This document shows positions 14,590-27,167 of a stretch of DNA of 64,000 nucleotides, piece by piece. The position numbers and the translations under genes were made by a program. The notes below the pieces were generated by a model, which saw only the letters and a list, made by a program, of their open reading frames with translations, made no database searches and was not told where the DNA came from. Origin of the DNA: Toxonevra muliebris (taxonomy: Eukaryota; Arthropoda; Insecta; Diptera; Pallopteridae); assembly GCA_963691655.1 (NCBI GenBank), contig CAVNUY010000029.1, forward strand, positions 1-64,000, given 5' to 3'. Numbering within the stretch: the stretch's first letter is position 1; each line of letters begins with the position of its first letter.

Positions 14590-15211
14590 AAGACGTTTTA
14601 TACTGTCGGAGACACCTTTTCTATAGGGGAGAAAACGTTTTATACTGTCGGAGACACCTTTTCTATAGGGGAGAAGACGTTTTATACTGTCGGAGACACC
14701 TTTTCTATAGGGGAGAAGACGATTTATACTGTCGGAGACACCTTTTCTATAGGGGAGAAGACGTTTTATACTGTCGGAGACACCTTTTCTATAGGGGAGA
14801 AAACGTTTTATACTGTCGGAGACACCTTTTCTATAGGGGAGAAGACGTTTTATACTGTCGGAGACACCTTTTCTATAGGGGAGAAGACGATTTATACTGT
14901 CGGAGACACCTTTTCTATAGGGGAGAAGACGTTTTATACTGTCGGAGACACCTTTTCTATAGGGGAGAAAACGTTTTATACTGTCGGAGACACCTTTTCT
15001 ATAGGGGAGAAGACGTTTTATACTGTCGGAGACACCTTTTCTATAGGGGAGAAGACGATTTATACTGTCGGAGACACCTTTTCTATAGGGGAGAAGACGT
15101 TTTATACTGTCGGAGACACCTTTTCTATAGGGGAGAAAACGTTTTATACTGTCGGAGACACCTTTTCTATAGGGGAGAAGACGTTTTATACTGTCGGAGA
15201 CACCTTTTCTA
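14590..15211 (+). repeat. Four-unit (168-bp) higher-order repeat
   Basis: G9A units begin at 14,631, 14,799, 14,967 and 15,135, exactly 168 bp apart. Between them T13A units lie at 14,718, 14,886 and 15,054, also 168 bp apart. The pattern is therefore G9A, consensus, T13A, consensus, repeated about four times. This is a true higher-order repeat of four 42-bp units. The homologous stretch in copy A keeps the T13A periodicity (1,441, 1,609, 1,777) but only the last two G9A units (1,690 and 1,858). Confidence 0.9.
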
Positions 15212-18200
15212 TAGAGGAGAAGACGACTGTCGGAGACACCTTTTCTATAGGGGAGAAGACGTTTTATACTGTCGGAGACACCTTTTAACTATAGGGGAGA
15301 AGACGTTTTATACTGTCGGAGACACCTTTTCTATAGGGGAGAAGACGTTTTATACTGTCGGAGACACCTTTTCTATAGGGGAGAAGACGTTTTATACAGT
15401 CTCTGTCGGGGAGACACCTTTTCTATAGGGAGACACTTTCTATAGGGGAGAAGACGTTTATACTGTCGGAGACACCTTTTCTATAGGGGAGAAGACGTTT
15501 TATACTGTCGGAGACACCTTCTTTTTCACTAGGGGAGAAGACGATTTATACTGTCGGAGACACCTTTTCTATAGGGGAGAAGACGATTTATACTTTTCTA
15601 TAGGGGAGAAGACGTTTTATACTGTCGGAGACACCTTTTCTATAGGGGAGAAGACGTTTTATACTGTCGGAGACACCTTTTCTATAGGGGAGAAGACGTT
15701 TTATACTGTCGGAGACACCTTTTCTATAGGGGAGAAGACGTTTTATACTGTCGGGGACACCTTTTCTATAGGGGAGAAGACGTTTTATACTGTCGGAGAC
15801 ACCTTTTCTATAGGTGAGAAGACGTTTTATACTGTCGGAGACACCTTTTCTATAGGGGAGAAAACGTTTTATACTGTCGGAGACACCTTTTCTATAGGGG
15901 AGAAGACGTTTTATACTGTCGGAGACACCTTTTCTATAGGGGAGAAGACGTTTTATACTGTCGGAGACACCTTTTCTATAGGGGAGAAGACGTTTTATAC
16001 TGTCGGAGACACCTTTTCTATAGGGGAGAAGACGTTTTATACTGTCGCAGACACCTTTTCTATAGGGGAGAAGACGATTTATACTGTCGCAGACACCTTT
16101 TCTATAGGGGAGAAGACGATTTATACTGTCGCAGACACCTTTTCTATAGGAGAGAAGACGTTTTATACTGTCGGAGACACCTTTTCTATAGGGGAGAAGA
16201 CGTTTTATACTGTTGTCGGAGACACCTTTTCTATAGGGGAGAAGACGTTTTATACTGTCGGAGACACCTTTTCTATAGGGGAGAAGACGTTTTATACTGT
16301 CTGAGACACCTTTTCTATAGGGGAGAAGACGTTTTATACTGTCGGAGACACCTTTTCTATAGGGGAGAAGACGATTTATACTGTCGGAGACACCTTTTCT
16401 ATAGGGGAGAAGACGTTTTATACTGTCGGAGACACCTTTTCTATAGGGGAGAAGACGTTTTATACTGTCGGAGACACCTTTTCTATAGATGAGAAGACGT
16501 TTTATACTGTCGGAGACACCTTTTCTATAGGGGAGAAGACGTTTTATACTGTCGGAGACACCTTTTCTATAGGGGAGAAGACGTTTTATACTGTCGGAGA
16601 CACCTTTTCTATAGGGGAGAAGACGTTTTATACTGTCGGAGACACCTTTTCTATAGGAGAGAAGACGTTTTATACTGTCGGAGACACCTTTTCTATAGGG
16701 GAGAAGACGTTTTATACTGTCGGAGACACCTTTTCTATAGGGGAGAAGACGATTTATACTGTCGGAGACACCTTTTCTATAGGGGAGAAGACGTTTTATA
16801 CTGTCGGGGACACCTTTTCTATAGGGGAGAAGACGTTTTATACTGTCGGAGACACCTTTTCTATAGGTGAGAAGACGTTTTATACTGCCGGAGACACCTT
16901 TTCTATAGGGGAGAAGACGTTTTATACTGCCGGAGACACCTTTTCTATAGGGGAGAAGACGTTTTATACTGTCGGGGACACCTTTTCTATAGGGGAGAAG
17001 ACGTTTTATACTGTCGGAGACACCTTTTCTATAGGGGAAAAGACGTTTTATACTGTCGGGGACACCTTTTCTATAGGGGAGAAGACGTTTTATACTGTCG
17101 GAGACACCTTTTCTATAGGTGAGAAGACGTTTTATACTGCCGGAGACACCTTTTCTATAGGTGAGAAGACGTTTTATACTGTCGGAGACACCTTTTCTAT
17201 AGGTGAGAAGACGTTTTATACTGTCGGAGACACCTTTTCTATAGGGGAGAAGACGTTTTATACTGTCGGAGACACCTTTTCTATAGGGGAGAAGACGTTT
17301 TATACTGTCGGGGACACCTTTTCTATAGGAGAGAAGACGTTTTATACTGTCGCAGACACCTTTTCTATAGGGGAGAAGACGATTTATACTGTCGGAGACA
17401 CCTTTTCTATAGGGGAGAAGACGTTTTATACTGTCGGAGACACCTTTTCTATAGGGGAGAAGACGTTTTATACTGTCGGAGACACCTTTTCTATAGGGGA
17501 GAAGACGTTTTATACTGTCGGAGGCACCTTTTCTATAGGGGAGAAGACGTTTTATACTGTCGGAGACACCTTTTCTATAGGGGAGAAGACGATTTATACT
17601 GTCGGAGACACCTTTTCTATAGGGGAGAAGACGTTTTATACTGTCGGAGACACCTTTTCTATAGGGGAGAAGACGTTTTATACTGTCGGAGACACCTTTT
17701 CTATAGGGGAGAAGACGATTTATACTGTCGGAGACACCTTTTCTATAGGGGAGAAGACGATTTATACTGTCGCAGACACCTTTTATATAGGGGAGAAGAC
17801 GTTTTATACTGTCGGAGACACCTTTTCTATAGGGGAGAAGACGTTTTATACTGTCGGAGGCACCTTTTCTATAGGGGAGAAGACGTTTTATACTGTCGGA
17901 GACACCTTTTCTATAGGGGAGAAGACGATTTATACTGTCGGAGACACCTTTTCTATAGGGGAGAAGACGATTTATACTGTCGCAGACACCTTTTATATAG
18001 GGGAGAAGACGTTTTATACTGTCGGAGACACCTTTTCTATAGGGGAGAAGACGTTTTATACTGTCGCAGACACCTTTTCTATAGGGGAGAAGACGATTTA
18101 TACTGTCGGAGACACCTTTTCTATAGGAGAGAAGACGTTTTATACTGTCGCAGACACCTTTTCTATAGGGGAGAAGACGATTTATACTGTCGGAGACACC

Positions 18201-19879
18201 TTTTCTATAGGGGAGAAGACGTTTTATACTGTCGGAGACACCTTTTCTATAGGGGAGAAGACGTTTTATACTGTCGGAGACACCTTTTCTATAGGAGAGA
18301 AGACGTTTTATACTGTCGGAGACACCTTTTCTATAGGGGAGAAGACGTTTTATACTGTCGGAGACACCTTTTCTATAGGGGAGAAGACGTTTTATACTGT
18401 CGGAGACACCTTTTCTATAGGGGAGAAGACGATTTATACTGTCGCAGACACCTTTTCTATAGGGGAGAAGACGATTTATACTGTCGGAGACACCTTTTCT
18501 ATAGGGGAGAAGACGATTTATACTGTCGCAGACACCTTTTCTATAGGGGAGACGACGATTTATACTGTCGCAGACACCTTTTCTATAGGGGAGAAGACGT
18601 TTTATACTGTCGGAGACACCTTTTCTATAGGGGAGAAGACGTTTTATACTGTCGGAGACACCTTTTCTATAGGGGAGAAGACGTTTTATACTGTCGGAGA
18701 CACCTTTTCTATAGGGGAGAAGACGTTTTATACTGTCGGAGACACCTTTTCTATAGGTGAGAAGACGTTTTATACTGTCGGAGACACCTTTTCTATAGGG
18801 GAGAAGACGATTTATACTGTCGCAGACACCTTTTCTATAGGGGAGAAGACGATTTATACTGTCGCAGACACCTTTTCTATAGGGGAGAAGACGTTTTATA
18901 CTGTCGGAGACACCTTTTCTATAGGGGAGAAGACGTTTTATACTGTCGGAGACACCTTTTCTATAGGGGAGAAGACGTTTTATACTGTCGGAGACACCTT
19001 TTCTATAGGAGAGAAGACGTTTTATACTGTCGGAGACACCTTTTCTATAGGGGAGAAGACGTTTTATACTGTCGGAGACACCTTTTCTATAGGAGAGAAG
19101 ACGTTTTATACTGTCGGAGACACCTTTTCTATAGGAGAGAAGACGTTTTATACTGTCGGAGACACCTTTTCTATAGGAGAGAAGACGTTTTATACTGTCG
19201 GAGACACCTTTTCTATAGGAGAGAAGACGTTTTATACTGTCGGAGACACCTTTTCTATAGTGGAGAAGACGATTTATACTGTCGGAGACACCTTTTCTAT
19301 AGGGGAGAAGACGATTTCTTTTCTATAGGGGAGAAGACGTTTTATACTGTCGCAGACACCTTTTCTATAGGGGAGAAGACGTTTTATACTGTCGGAGACA
19401 CCTTTTCTATAGGAGAGAAGACGTTTTATACTGTCGGAGACACCTTTTCTATAGGAGAGAAGACGTTTTATACTGTCGGAGACACCTTTTCTATAGGAGA
19501 GAAGACGTTTTATACTGTCGGAGACACCTTTTCTATAGGAGAGAAGACGTTTTATACTGTCGGAGACACCTTTTCTATAGGAGAGAAGACGTTTTATACT
19601 GTCGGAGACACCTTTTCTATAGGAGAGAAGACGTTTTATACTGTCGGAGACACCTTTTCTATAGGAGAGAAGAAGTTTTATACTGTCGGAGACACCTTTT
19701 CTATAGGGGAGAAGACGATTTATACTGTCGGAGACACATTTTCTATAGGGGAGAAGACGATTTATACTGTCGGAGACACATTTTCTATAGGGGAGAAGAC
19801 GTTTTATACTGTCGGAGACACCTTTTCTATAGGGGAGAAGACGTTTTATACTGTCGGAGACACCTTTTCTATAGGGGAG
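14707..19879 (+). repeat. Segmental duplication, copy C (partner at 1,430-6,605)
   Basis: This is the cleaner member of the pair. It carries the same rare markers in the same order as copy A: G2A plus a 36-bp unit at 15,211, the TGT insertion at 16,207, G25T at 16,297, ATAGATGAG at 16,485, an A-for-G change in the G-run region near 17,037, G2T near 19,260, a truncated unit at 19,310, C11A near 19,673 and C33A at 19,735 and 19,777. Apart from the scrambled interval at 15,280-15,605 it has few indels. After about 19,879 it departs from copy A into G26C-rich units. Confidence 0.9.
15212..15605 (+). repeat. Scrambled units inside copy C
   Basis: Normal unit structure breaks down here. A 36-bp unit lies near 15,225. 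An AA insertion follows the T-tract near 15,287. At about 15,396-15,450 there is a rearranged CAGTCTCTGTC segment, extra G bases and a shortened unit. Extra bases follow a T-tract near 15,520-15,533, and a truncated unit joining TATAC to TTTTCTATA lies near 15,591. The corresponding place in copy A also has irregular units (2,007-2,145), whereas copy B is clean. It may be a hotspot of unequal exchange or an assembly join. Confidence 0.75.
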
Positions 19880-21170
19880 AAGACGTTTTATACTGTCGGA
19901 GACACCTTTTCTATAGGGGAGAAGACGATTTATACTGTCGCAGACACCTTTTCTATAGGGGAGAAGACGATTTATACTGTCGCAGACACCTTTTCTATAG
20001 GGGAGAAGACGATTTATACTGTCGCAGACACCTTTTCTATAGGAGAGAAGACGTTTTATACTGTCGCAGACACCTTTTCTATAGGGGAGAAAACGTTTTA
20101 TACTGTCGCAGACACCTTTTCTATAGGGGAGACGACGATTTATACTGTCGCAGACACCTTTTCTATAGGGGAGAAGACGTTTTATACTGTCGGAGACACC
20201 TTTTCTATAGGGGAGAAGACGTTTTATACTGTCGGAGACACCTTTTCTATAGGTGAGAAGACGTTTTATACTGTCGGAGACACCTTTTCTATAGGTGAGA
20301 AGACGTTTTATACTGTCGGAGACACCTTTTCTATAGGGGAGAAGACGATTTATACTGTCGCAGACACCTTTTCTATAGGGGAGAAGACGTTTTATACTGT
20401 CGGAGACACCTTTTCTATAGGGGAGAAGACGTTTTATACTGTCGGAGACACCTTTTCTATAGGGGAGAAGACGTTTTATACTGTCGGAGACACCTTTTCT
20501 ATAGGAGAGAAGACGTTTTATACTGTCGGAGACACCTTTTCTATAGGAGAGAAGACGTTTTATACTGTCGGAGACACCTTTTCTATAGGAGAGAAGACGT
20601 TTTATACTGTCGGAGACACCTTTTCTATAGTGGAGAAGACGATTTATACTGTCGGAGACACCTTTTCTATAGGAGAGAAGACGTTTTATACTGTCGGAGA
20701 CACCTTTTCTATAGGGGAGAAGACGTTTTATACTGTCGGAGACACCTTTTCTATAGGGGAGAAGACGTTTTATACTGTCGGAGACACCTTTTCTATAGGG
20801 GAGAAGACGTTTTATACTGTCGGAGACACCTTTTCTATAGGGGAGAAGACGTTTTATACTGTCGGAGACACCTTTTCTATAGGGGAGAAGACGTTTTATA
20901 CTGTCGGAGACACCTTTTCTATAGGGGAGAAGACGTTTTATACTGTCGGAGACACCTTTTCTATAGGGGAGAAGACGTTTTATACTGTCGGAGACACCTT
21001 TTCTATAGGGGAGAAGACGATTTATACTGTCGAACACACCTTTTCTATAGGGGAGAAGACGTTTTATACTGTCGGACACACCTTTTCTATAGGGGAGAAG
21101 ACGTTTTATACTGTCGGAGACACCTTTTCTATAGGGGAGAAGACGATTTATACTGTCGGAGACACCTTTT
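19879..21170 (+). repeat. Transition segment: G26C run, then consensus run
   Basis: From about 19,920 to 20,160 most units carry G26C with T13A. From about 20,230 the G3T and G3A variants appear, and a G2T unit lies at about 20,630. From about 20,710 to 21,010 there are about seven successive units with no visible change, a locally homogenised block. G28C variants begin at about 21,032 and the first 41-bp unit follows at 21,171, which marks the change to the next domain. Confidence 0.8.
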
Positions 21171-21659
21171 CTATGGGGAGAAGACGTTTTATACTGTCGG
21201 AGACACCTTTTCTATAGGGGAGAAGACGATTTATACTGTCGGACACACCTTTTCTATAGGGGAGAAGAAGTTTTATACTGTCGGAGACACCTTTTCTATA
21301 GGGGAGAAGACGTTTTATACTGTCGGAGACACCTTTTCTATAGGAGAGAAGACGTTTTATACTGTCGCAGACACCTTTTCTATAGGGGAGAAGACGATTT
21401 ATACTGTCGGAGACACCTTTTCTATAGGGGAGAAGACGTTTTATACTGTCGGAGACACCTTTTCTATGGGGAGAAGACGTTTTATACTGTCGGAGACACC
21501 TTTTCTATAGGGGAGAAGACGATTTATACTGTCGGACACACCTTTTCTATAGGGGAGAAGACGTTTTATACTGTCGGAGACACCTTTTCTATAGGGGAGA
21601 AGACGTTTTATACTGTCGCAGACACCTTTTCTATAGGGGAGAAGACGATTTATACTGTC

Positions 21660-24600
21660 GGAGACACCTTTTCTATAGGGGAGAAGACGATTTATACTGT
21701 CGGAGACACCTTTTCTATGGGGAGAAGACGTTTTATACTGTCGGAGACACCTTTTCTATAGGGGAGAAGACGATTTATACTGTCGAACACACCTTTTCTA
21801 TAGGGGAGAAGACGTTTTATACTGTCGGACACACCGTTTCTATAGGGGAGAAGACGATTTATACTGTCGCAGACACCTTTTCTATAGGGGAGAAGACGAT
21901 TTATACTGTCGGAGACACCTTTTCTATAGGGGAGAAGACGTTTTATAGTTTTATACTGTCGGAGACACCTTTTCTATAGGGGAGAAGACGTTTTATACTG
22001 TCGCAGACACCTTTTCTATACGGGAGAAGACGATTTATACTGTCGGAGACACCTTTTCTATAGGGGAGAAGACGTTTTATACTGTCGGAGACACCTTTTC
22101 TATAGGAGAGAAGACGTTTTATACTGTCGGAGACACCTTTTCTATAGGAGAGAAGACGTTTTATACTGTCGGAGACACCTTTTCTATAGGGGAGAAGACG
22201 ATTTATACTGTCGGAGACACCTTTTCTATAGGAGAGAAGACGTTTTATACTGTCGCAGACACCTTTTCTATAGGGGAGAAGACGATTTATACTGTCGGAG
22301 ACACCTTTTCTATAGGGGAGAAGACGTTTTATACTGTCGGAGACACCTTTTCTATGGGGAGAAGACGTTTTATACTGTCGGAGACACCTTTTCTATAGGG
22401 GAGAAGACGATTTATACTGTCGGACACACCTTTTCTATAGGGGAGAAGACGTTTTATACTGTCGGAGACACCTTTTCTGACACCTTTTCTATAGGGGAGA
22501 AGACGTTTTATACTGTCGGAGACACCTTTTCTATAGGGGAGAAGACGTTTTATACTGTCGGAGACACCTTTTCTATAGGAGAGAAGACGTTTTATACTGT
22601 CGCAGACACCTTTTCTATAGGGGAGAAGACGATTTATACTGTCGGAGACACCTTTTCTATAGGGGAGAAGACGTTTTATACTGTCGGAGACACCTTTTCT
22701 ATAGGGGAGAAGACGATTTATACTGTCGCAGACACCTTTTCTATAGGGGAGAAGACGATTTATACTGTCGGAGACACCTTTTCTATAGGAGAGAAGACGT
22801 TTTATACTGTCGCAGACACCTTTTCTATAGGGGAGAAGACGTTTTATACTGTCGGAGACACCTTTTCTATAGGGGAGAAGACGTTTTATACTGTCGGAGA
22901 CACCTTTTCTATAGGGGAGAAGACGATTTATACTGTCGCAGACACCTTTTCTATAGGGGAGAAGACGATTTATACTGTCGCAGACACCTTTTCTATAGGG
23001 GAGAAGACGATTTATACTGTCGCAGACACCTTTTCTATAGGGGAGAAGACGTTTTATACTGTCGCAGACACCTTTTCTATAGGGGAGAAGACGATTTATA
23101 CTGTCGCAGACACCTTTTCTATAGGGGAGAAGACGATTTATACTGTCGCAGACACCTTTTCTATAGGGGAGAAGACGATTTATACTGTCGCAGACACCTT
23201 TTCTATAGGGGAGAAGACGATTTATACTGTCGCAGACACCTTTTCTATAGGGGAGAAGACGATTTATACTGTCGCAGACACCTTTTCTATAGGGGAGAAG
23301 ACGATTTATACTGTCGCAGACACCTTTTCTATAGGGGAGAAGACGTTTTATACTGTCGGAGACACCTTTTCTATAGGGGAGAAGACGATTTATACTGTCG
23401 CAGACACCTTTTCTATAGGGGAGAAGACGATTTATACTGTCGCAGACACCTTTTCTATAGGGGAGAAGACGATTTATACTGTCGGAGACACCTTTTCTAT
23501 AGGAGAGAAGACGTTTTATACTGTCGCAGACACCTTTTCTATAGGGGAGAAGACGATTTATACTGTCGGAGACACCTTTTCTATAGGGGAGAAGACGATT
23601 TATACTGTCGGAGACACCTTTTCTATGGGGAGAAGACGATTTATACTGTCGGAGACACCTTTTCTATAGGGGAGAAGACGATTTATACTGTCGGACACAC
23701 CTTTTCTATAGGGGAGAAGACGTTTTATACTGTCGGAGACACCTTTTCTATAGGGGAGAAGACGTTTTATACTGTCGGAGACACCTTTTCTATAGGGGAG
23801 AAGACGATTTATACTGTCGGAGACACCTTTTCTATAGGAGAGAAGACGTTTTATACTGTCGCAGACACCTTTTCTATAGGGGAGAAGACGATTTATACTG
23901 TCGGAGACACCTTTTCTATAGGGGAGAAGACGATTTATACTGTCGCAGACACCTTTTCTATAGGGGAGAAGACGATTTATACTGTCGCAGACACCTTTTC
24001 TATAGGGGAGAAGACGATTTATACTGTCGGAGACACCTTTTCTATAGGAGAGAAGACGTTTTATACTGTCGCAGACACCTTTTCTATAGGGGAGAAGACG
24101 ATTTATACTGTCGGAGACACCTTTTCTATAGGGGAGAAGACGATTTATACTGTCGGAGACACCTTTTCTATGGGGAGAAGACGTTTTATACTGTCGGAGA
24201 CACCTTTTCTATAGGGGAGAAGACGATTTATACTGTCGGACACACCTTTTCTATAGGGGAGAAGACGATTTATACTGTCGGAGACACCTTTTCTATAGGG
24301 GAGAAGACGTTTTATACTGTCGGAGACACCTTTTCTATGGGGAGAAGACGTTTTATACTGTCGCAGACACCTTTTCTATAGGGGAGAAGACGATTTATAC
24401 TGTCGGAGACACCTTTTCTATAGGAGAGAAGACGTTTTATACTGTCGCAGACACCTTTTCTATAGGGGAGAAGACGATTTATACTGTCGGAGACACCTTT
24501 TCTATAGGGGAGAAGACGATTTATACTGTCGGAGACACCTTTTCTATGGGGAGAAGACGTTTTATACTGTCGGAGACACCTTTTCTATAGGGGAGAAGAC

Positions 24601-25360
24601 GATTTATACTGTCGAACACACCTTTTCTATAGGGGAGAAGACGTTTTATACTGTCGGAGACACCTTTTCTATAGGGGAGAAGACGATTTATACTGTCGCA
24701 GACACCTTTTCTATAGGGGAGAAGACGATTTATACTGTCGGAGACACCTTTTCTATGGGGAGAAGACGTTTTATACTGTCGGAGACACCTTTTCTATAGG
24801 GGAGAAGACGATTTATACTGTCGGACACACCTTTTCTATAGGGGAGAAGAAGTTTTATACTGTCGGAGACACCTTTTCTATAGGGGAGAAGACGTTTTAT
24901 ACTGTCGGAGACACCTTTTCTATAGGGGAGAAGACGTTTTATACTGTCGGAGACACCTTTTCTATAGGGGAGAAGACGTTTTATACTGTCGGAGACACCT
25001 TTTCTATAGGGGAGAAGACGTTTTATACTGTCGGAGACACCTTTTCTATAGGAGAGAAGACGTTTTATACTGTCGGAGACACCTTTTCTATAGGAGAGAA
25101 GACGTTTTATACTGTCGGAGACACCTTTTCTATAGGGGAGAAGACGATTTATACTGTCGGAGACACCTTTTCTATAGGAGAGAAGACGTTTTATACTGTC
25201 GGAGACACCTTTTCTATAGGGGAGAAGACGTTTTATACTGTCGGAGACACCTTTTCTATAGGGGAGAAGACGATTTATACTGTCGGACACACCTTTTCTA
25301 TAGGGGAGAAGACGTTTTATACTGTCGGAGACACCTTTTCTGTCACCTTTTCTATAGGGG
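21660..25360 (+). repeat. Segmental duplication, left copy (about +12.46 kb pair)
   Basis: Ordered markers shared with about 33.7-37.8 kb include an 8-bp duplication of GTTTTATA at 21,945, G1C at 22,017, a 12-bp duplication at 22,471 and C11A at 24,841. Their offsets are 12,460, 12,460, 12,460 and 12,461. A T34G unit at about 21,831, just upstream, matches 33,831 at an offset of exactly 12,000, so the duplication history there differs. Near 25,332 the offset falls to 12,419, one unit less. Confidence 0.85.
22917..23510 (+). repeat. Run of T13A plus G26C units
   Basis: Successive units from about 22,921 nearly all carry T13A together with G26C: three units, one G26C unit with normal position 13, then six more up to about 23,340. 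After one consensus unit two further T13A/G26C units follow. Such a block of one double variant within a mixed array indicates very local amplification of a single founder unit. Confidence 0.85.
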
Positions 25361-25760
25361 AGAAGACGTTTTATACTGTCGGAGACACCTTTTCTATAGG
25401 GGAGAAGACGTTTTATACTGTCGGAGACACCTTTTCTATAGGGGAGAAGACGATTTATACTGTCGGAGACACCTTTTCTATAGGGGAGAAGACGTTTTAT
25501 ACTGTCGGAGACACCTTTTCTATAGGGGAGAAGACGATTTATACTGTCGGAGACACCTTTTCTATAGGGGAGAAGACGTTTTATACTGTCGGAGACACCT
25601 TTTCTATAGGTGAGAAGACGTTTTATACTGTCGGAGACACCTTTTCTATAGGGGAGAAGACGTTTTATACTGTCGGAGACACCTTTTCTATAGGGGAGAA
25701 GACGTTTTATACTGTCGGAGACACCTTTTCTGACACCTTTTCTATAGGGGAGAAGACGTT
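25332..25760 (+). repeat. Duplicated block bounded by 12-bp insertions
   Basis: Two units with the 12-bp internal duplication (second CACCTTTTCT) lie at about 25,339 and 25,730. The first has TGTCACC and the second TGACACC at the join. The units after each join follow the same order of T13A and G3T variants, so the block of roughly 390 bp appears duplicated in tandem. One base change (TATAG to TAGAG, near 25,786) separates the copies. Confidence 0.7.
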
Positions 25761-27167
25761 TTATACTGTCGGAGACACCTTTTCTAGAGGGGAGAAGACG
25801 TTTTATACTGTCGGAGACACCTTTTCTATAGGGGAGAAGACGATTTATACTGTCGGAGACACCTTTTCTATAGGGGAGAAGACGTTTTATACTGTCGGAG
25901 ACACCTTTTCTATAGGGGAGAAGACGATTTATACTGTCGGAGACACCTTTTCTATAGGGGAGAAGACGTTTTATACTGTCGGAGACACCTTTTCTATAGG
26001 TGAGAAGACGTTTTATACTGTCGGAGACACCTTTTCTATAGGGGAGAAGACGTTTTATACTGTCGGAGACACCTTTTCTATAGGGGAGAAGACGTTTTAT
26101 ACTGTCGGAGACACCTTTTCAATAGGGGAGAAGACGATTTATACTGTCGCAGACACCTTTTCTATAGGGGAGAAGACGTTTTATGCTGTCGCAGACACCT
26201 TTTCTATAGGGGAGAAGACGATTTATACTGTCGCAGACACCTTTTCTATAGGGGAGAAGACGATTTATACTGTCGGAGACACCTTTTCTATAGGAGAGAA
26301 GACGTTTTATACTGTCGCAGACACCTTTTCTATGGGGGAGAAGACGATTTATACTGTCGGAGACACCTTTTCTATAGGGGAGAAGACGTTTTATACTGTC
26401 GGAGACACCTTTTCTATGGGGAGAAGACGTTTTATACTGTCGGAGACACCTTTTCTATAGGGGAGAAGACGATTTATACTGTCGGACACACCTTTTCTAT
26501 AGGGGAGAAGACGTTTTATACTGTCGGAGACACCTTTTCTATAGGGGAGAAGACGATTTATACTGTCGCAGACACCTTTTCTATAGGGGAGAAGACGATT
26601 TATACTGTCGCAGACACCTTTTCTATAGGAGAGAAGACGTTTTATACTGTCGCAGACACCTTTTCTATGGGGGAGAAGACGATTTATACTGTCGGAGACA
26701 CCTTTTCTATAGGGGAGAAGACGTTTTATACTGTCGGAGACACCTTTTCTATGGGGAGAAGACGTTTTATACTGTCGGAGACACCTTTTCTATGGGGAGA
26801 AGACGTTTTATACTGTCGCAGACACCTTTTCTATAGGGGAGAAGACGATTTATACTGTCGCAGACACCTTTTCTATAGGGGAGAAGACGATTTATACTGT
26901 CGGAGACACCTTTTCTATGGGGAGAAGACGTTTTATACTGTCGGAGACACCTTTTCTATAGGGGAGAAGACGATTTATACTGTCGGAGACACCTTTTCTA
27001 TAGGGGAGAAGACGATTTATACTGTCGGAGACACCTTTTCTATAGGAGAGAAGACGTTTTATACTGTCGCAGACACCTTTTCTATAGGGGAGAAGACGAT
27101 TTATACTGTCGGAGACACCTTTTCTATAGGGGAGAAGACGATTTATACTGTCGGAGACACCTTTTCT

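Noticed and set aside
15280..15605. Insertion of a mobile element
   Set aside because: All the sequence in the scrambled interval can be recognised as fragments of the 42-bp unit; there are no terminal repeats, target duplication or foreign sequence.
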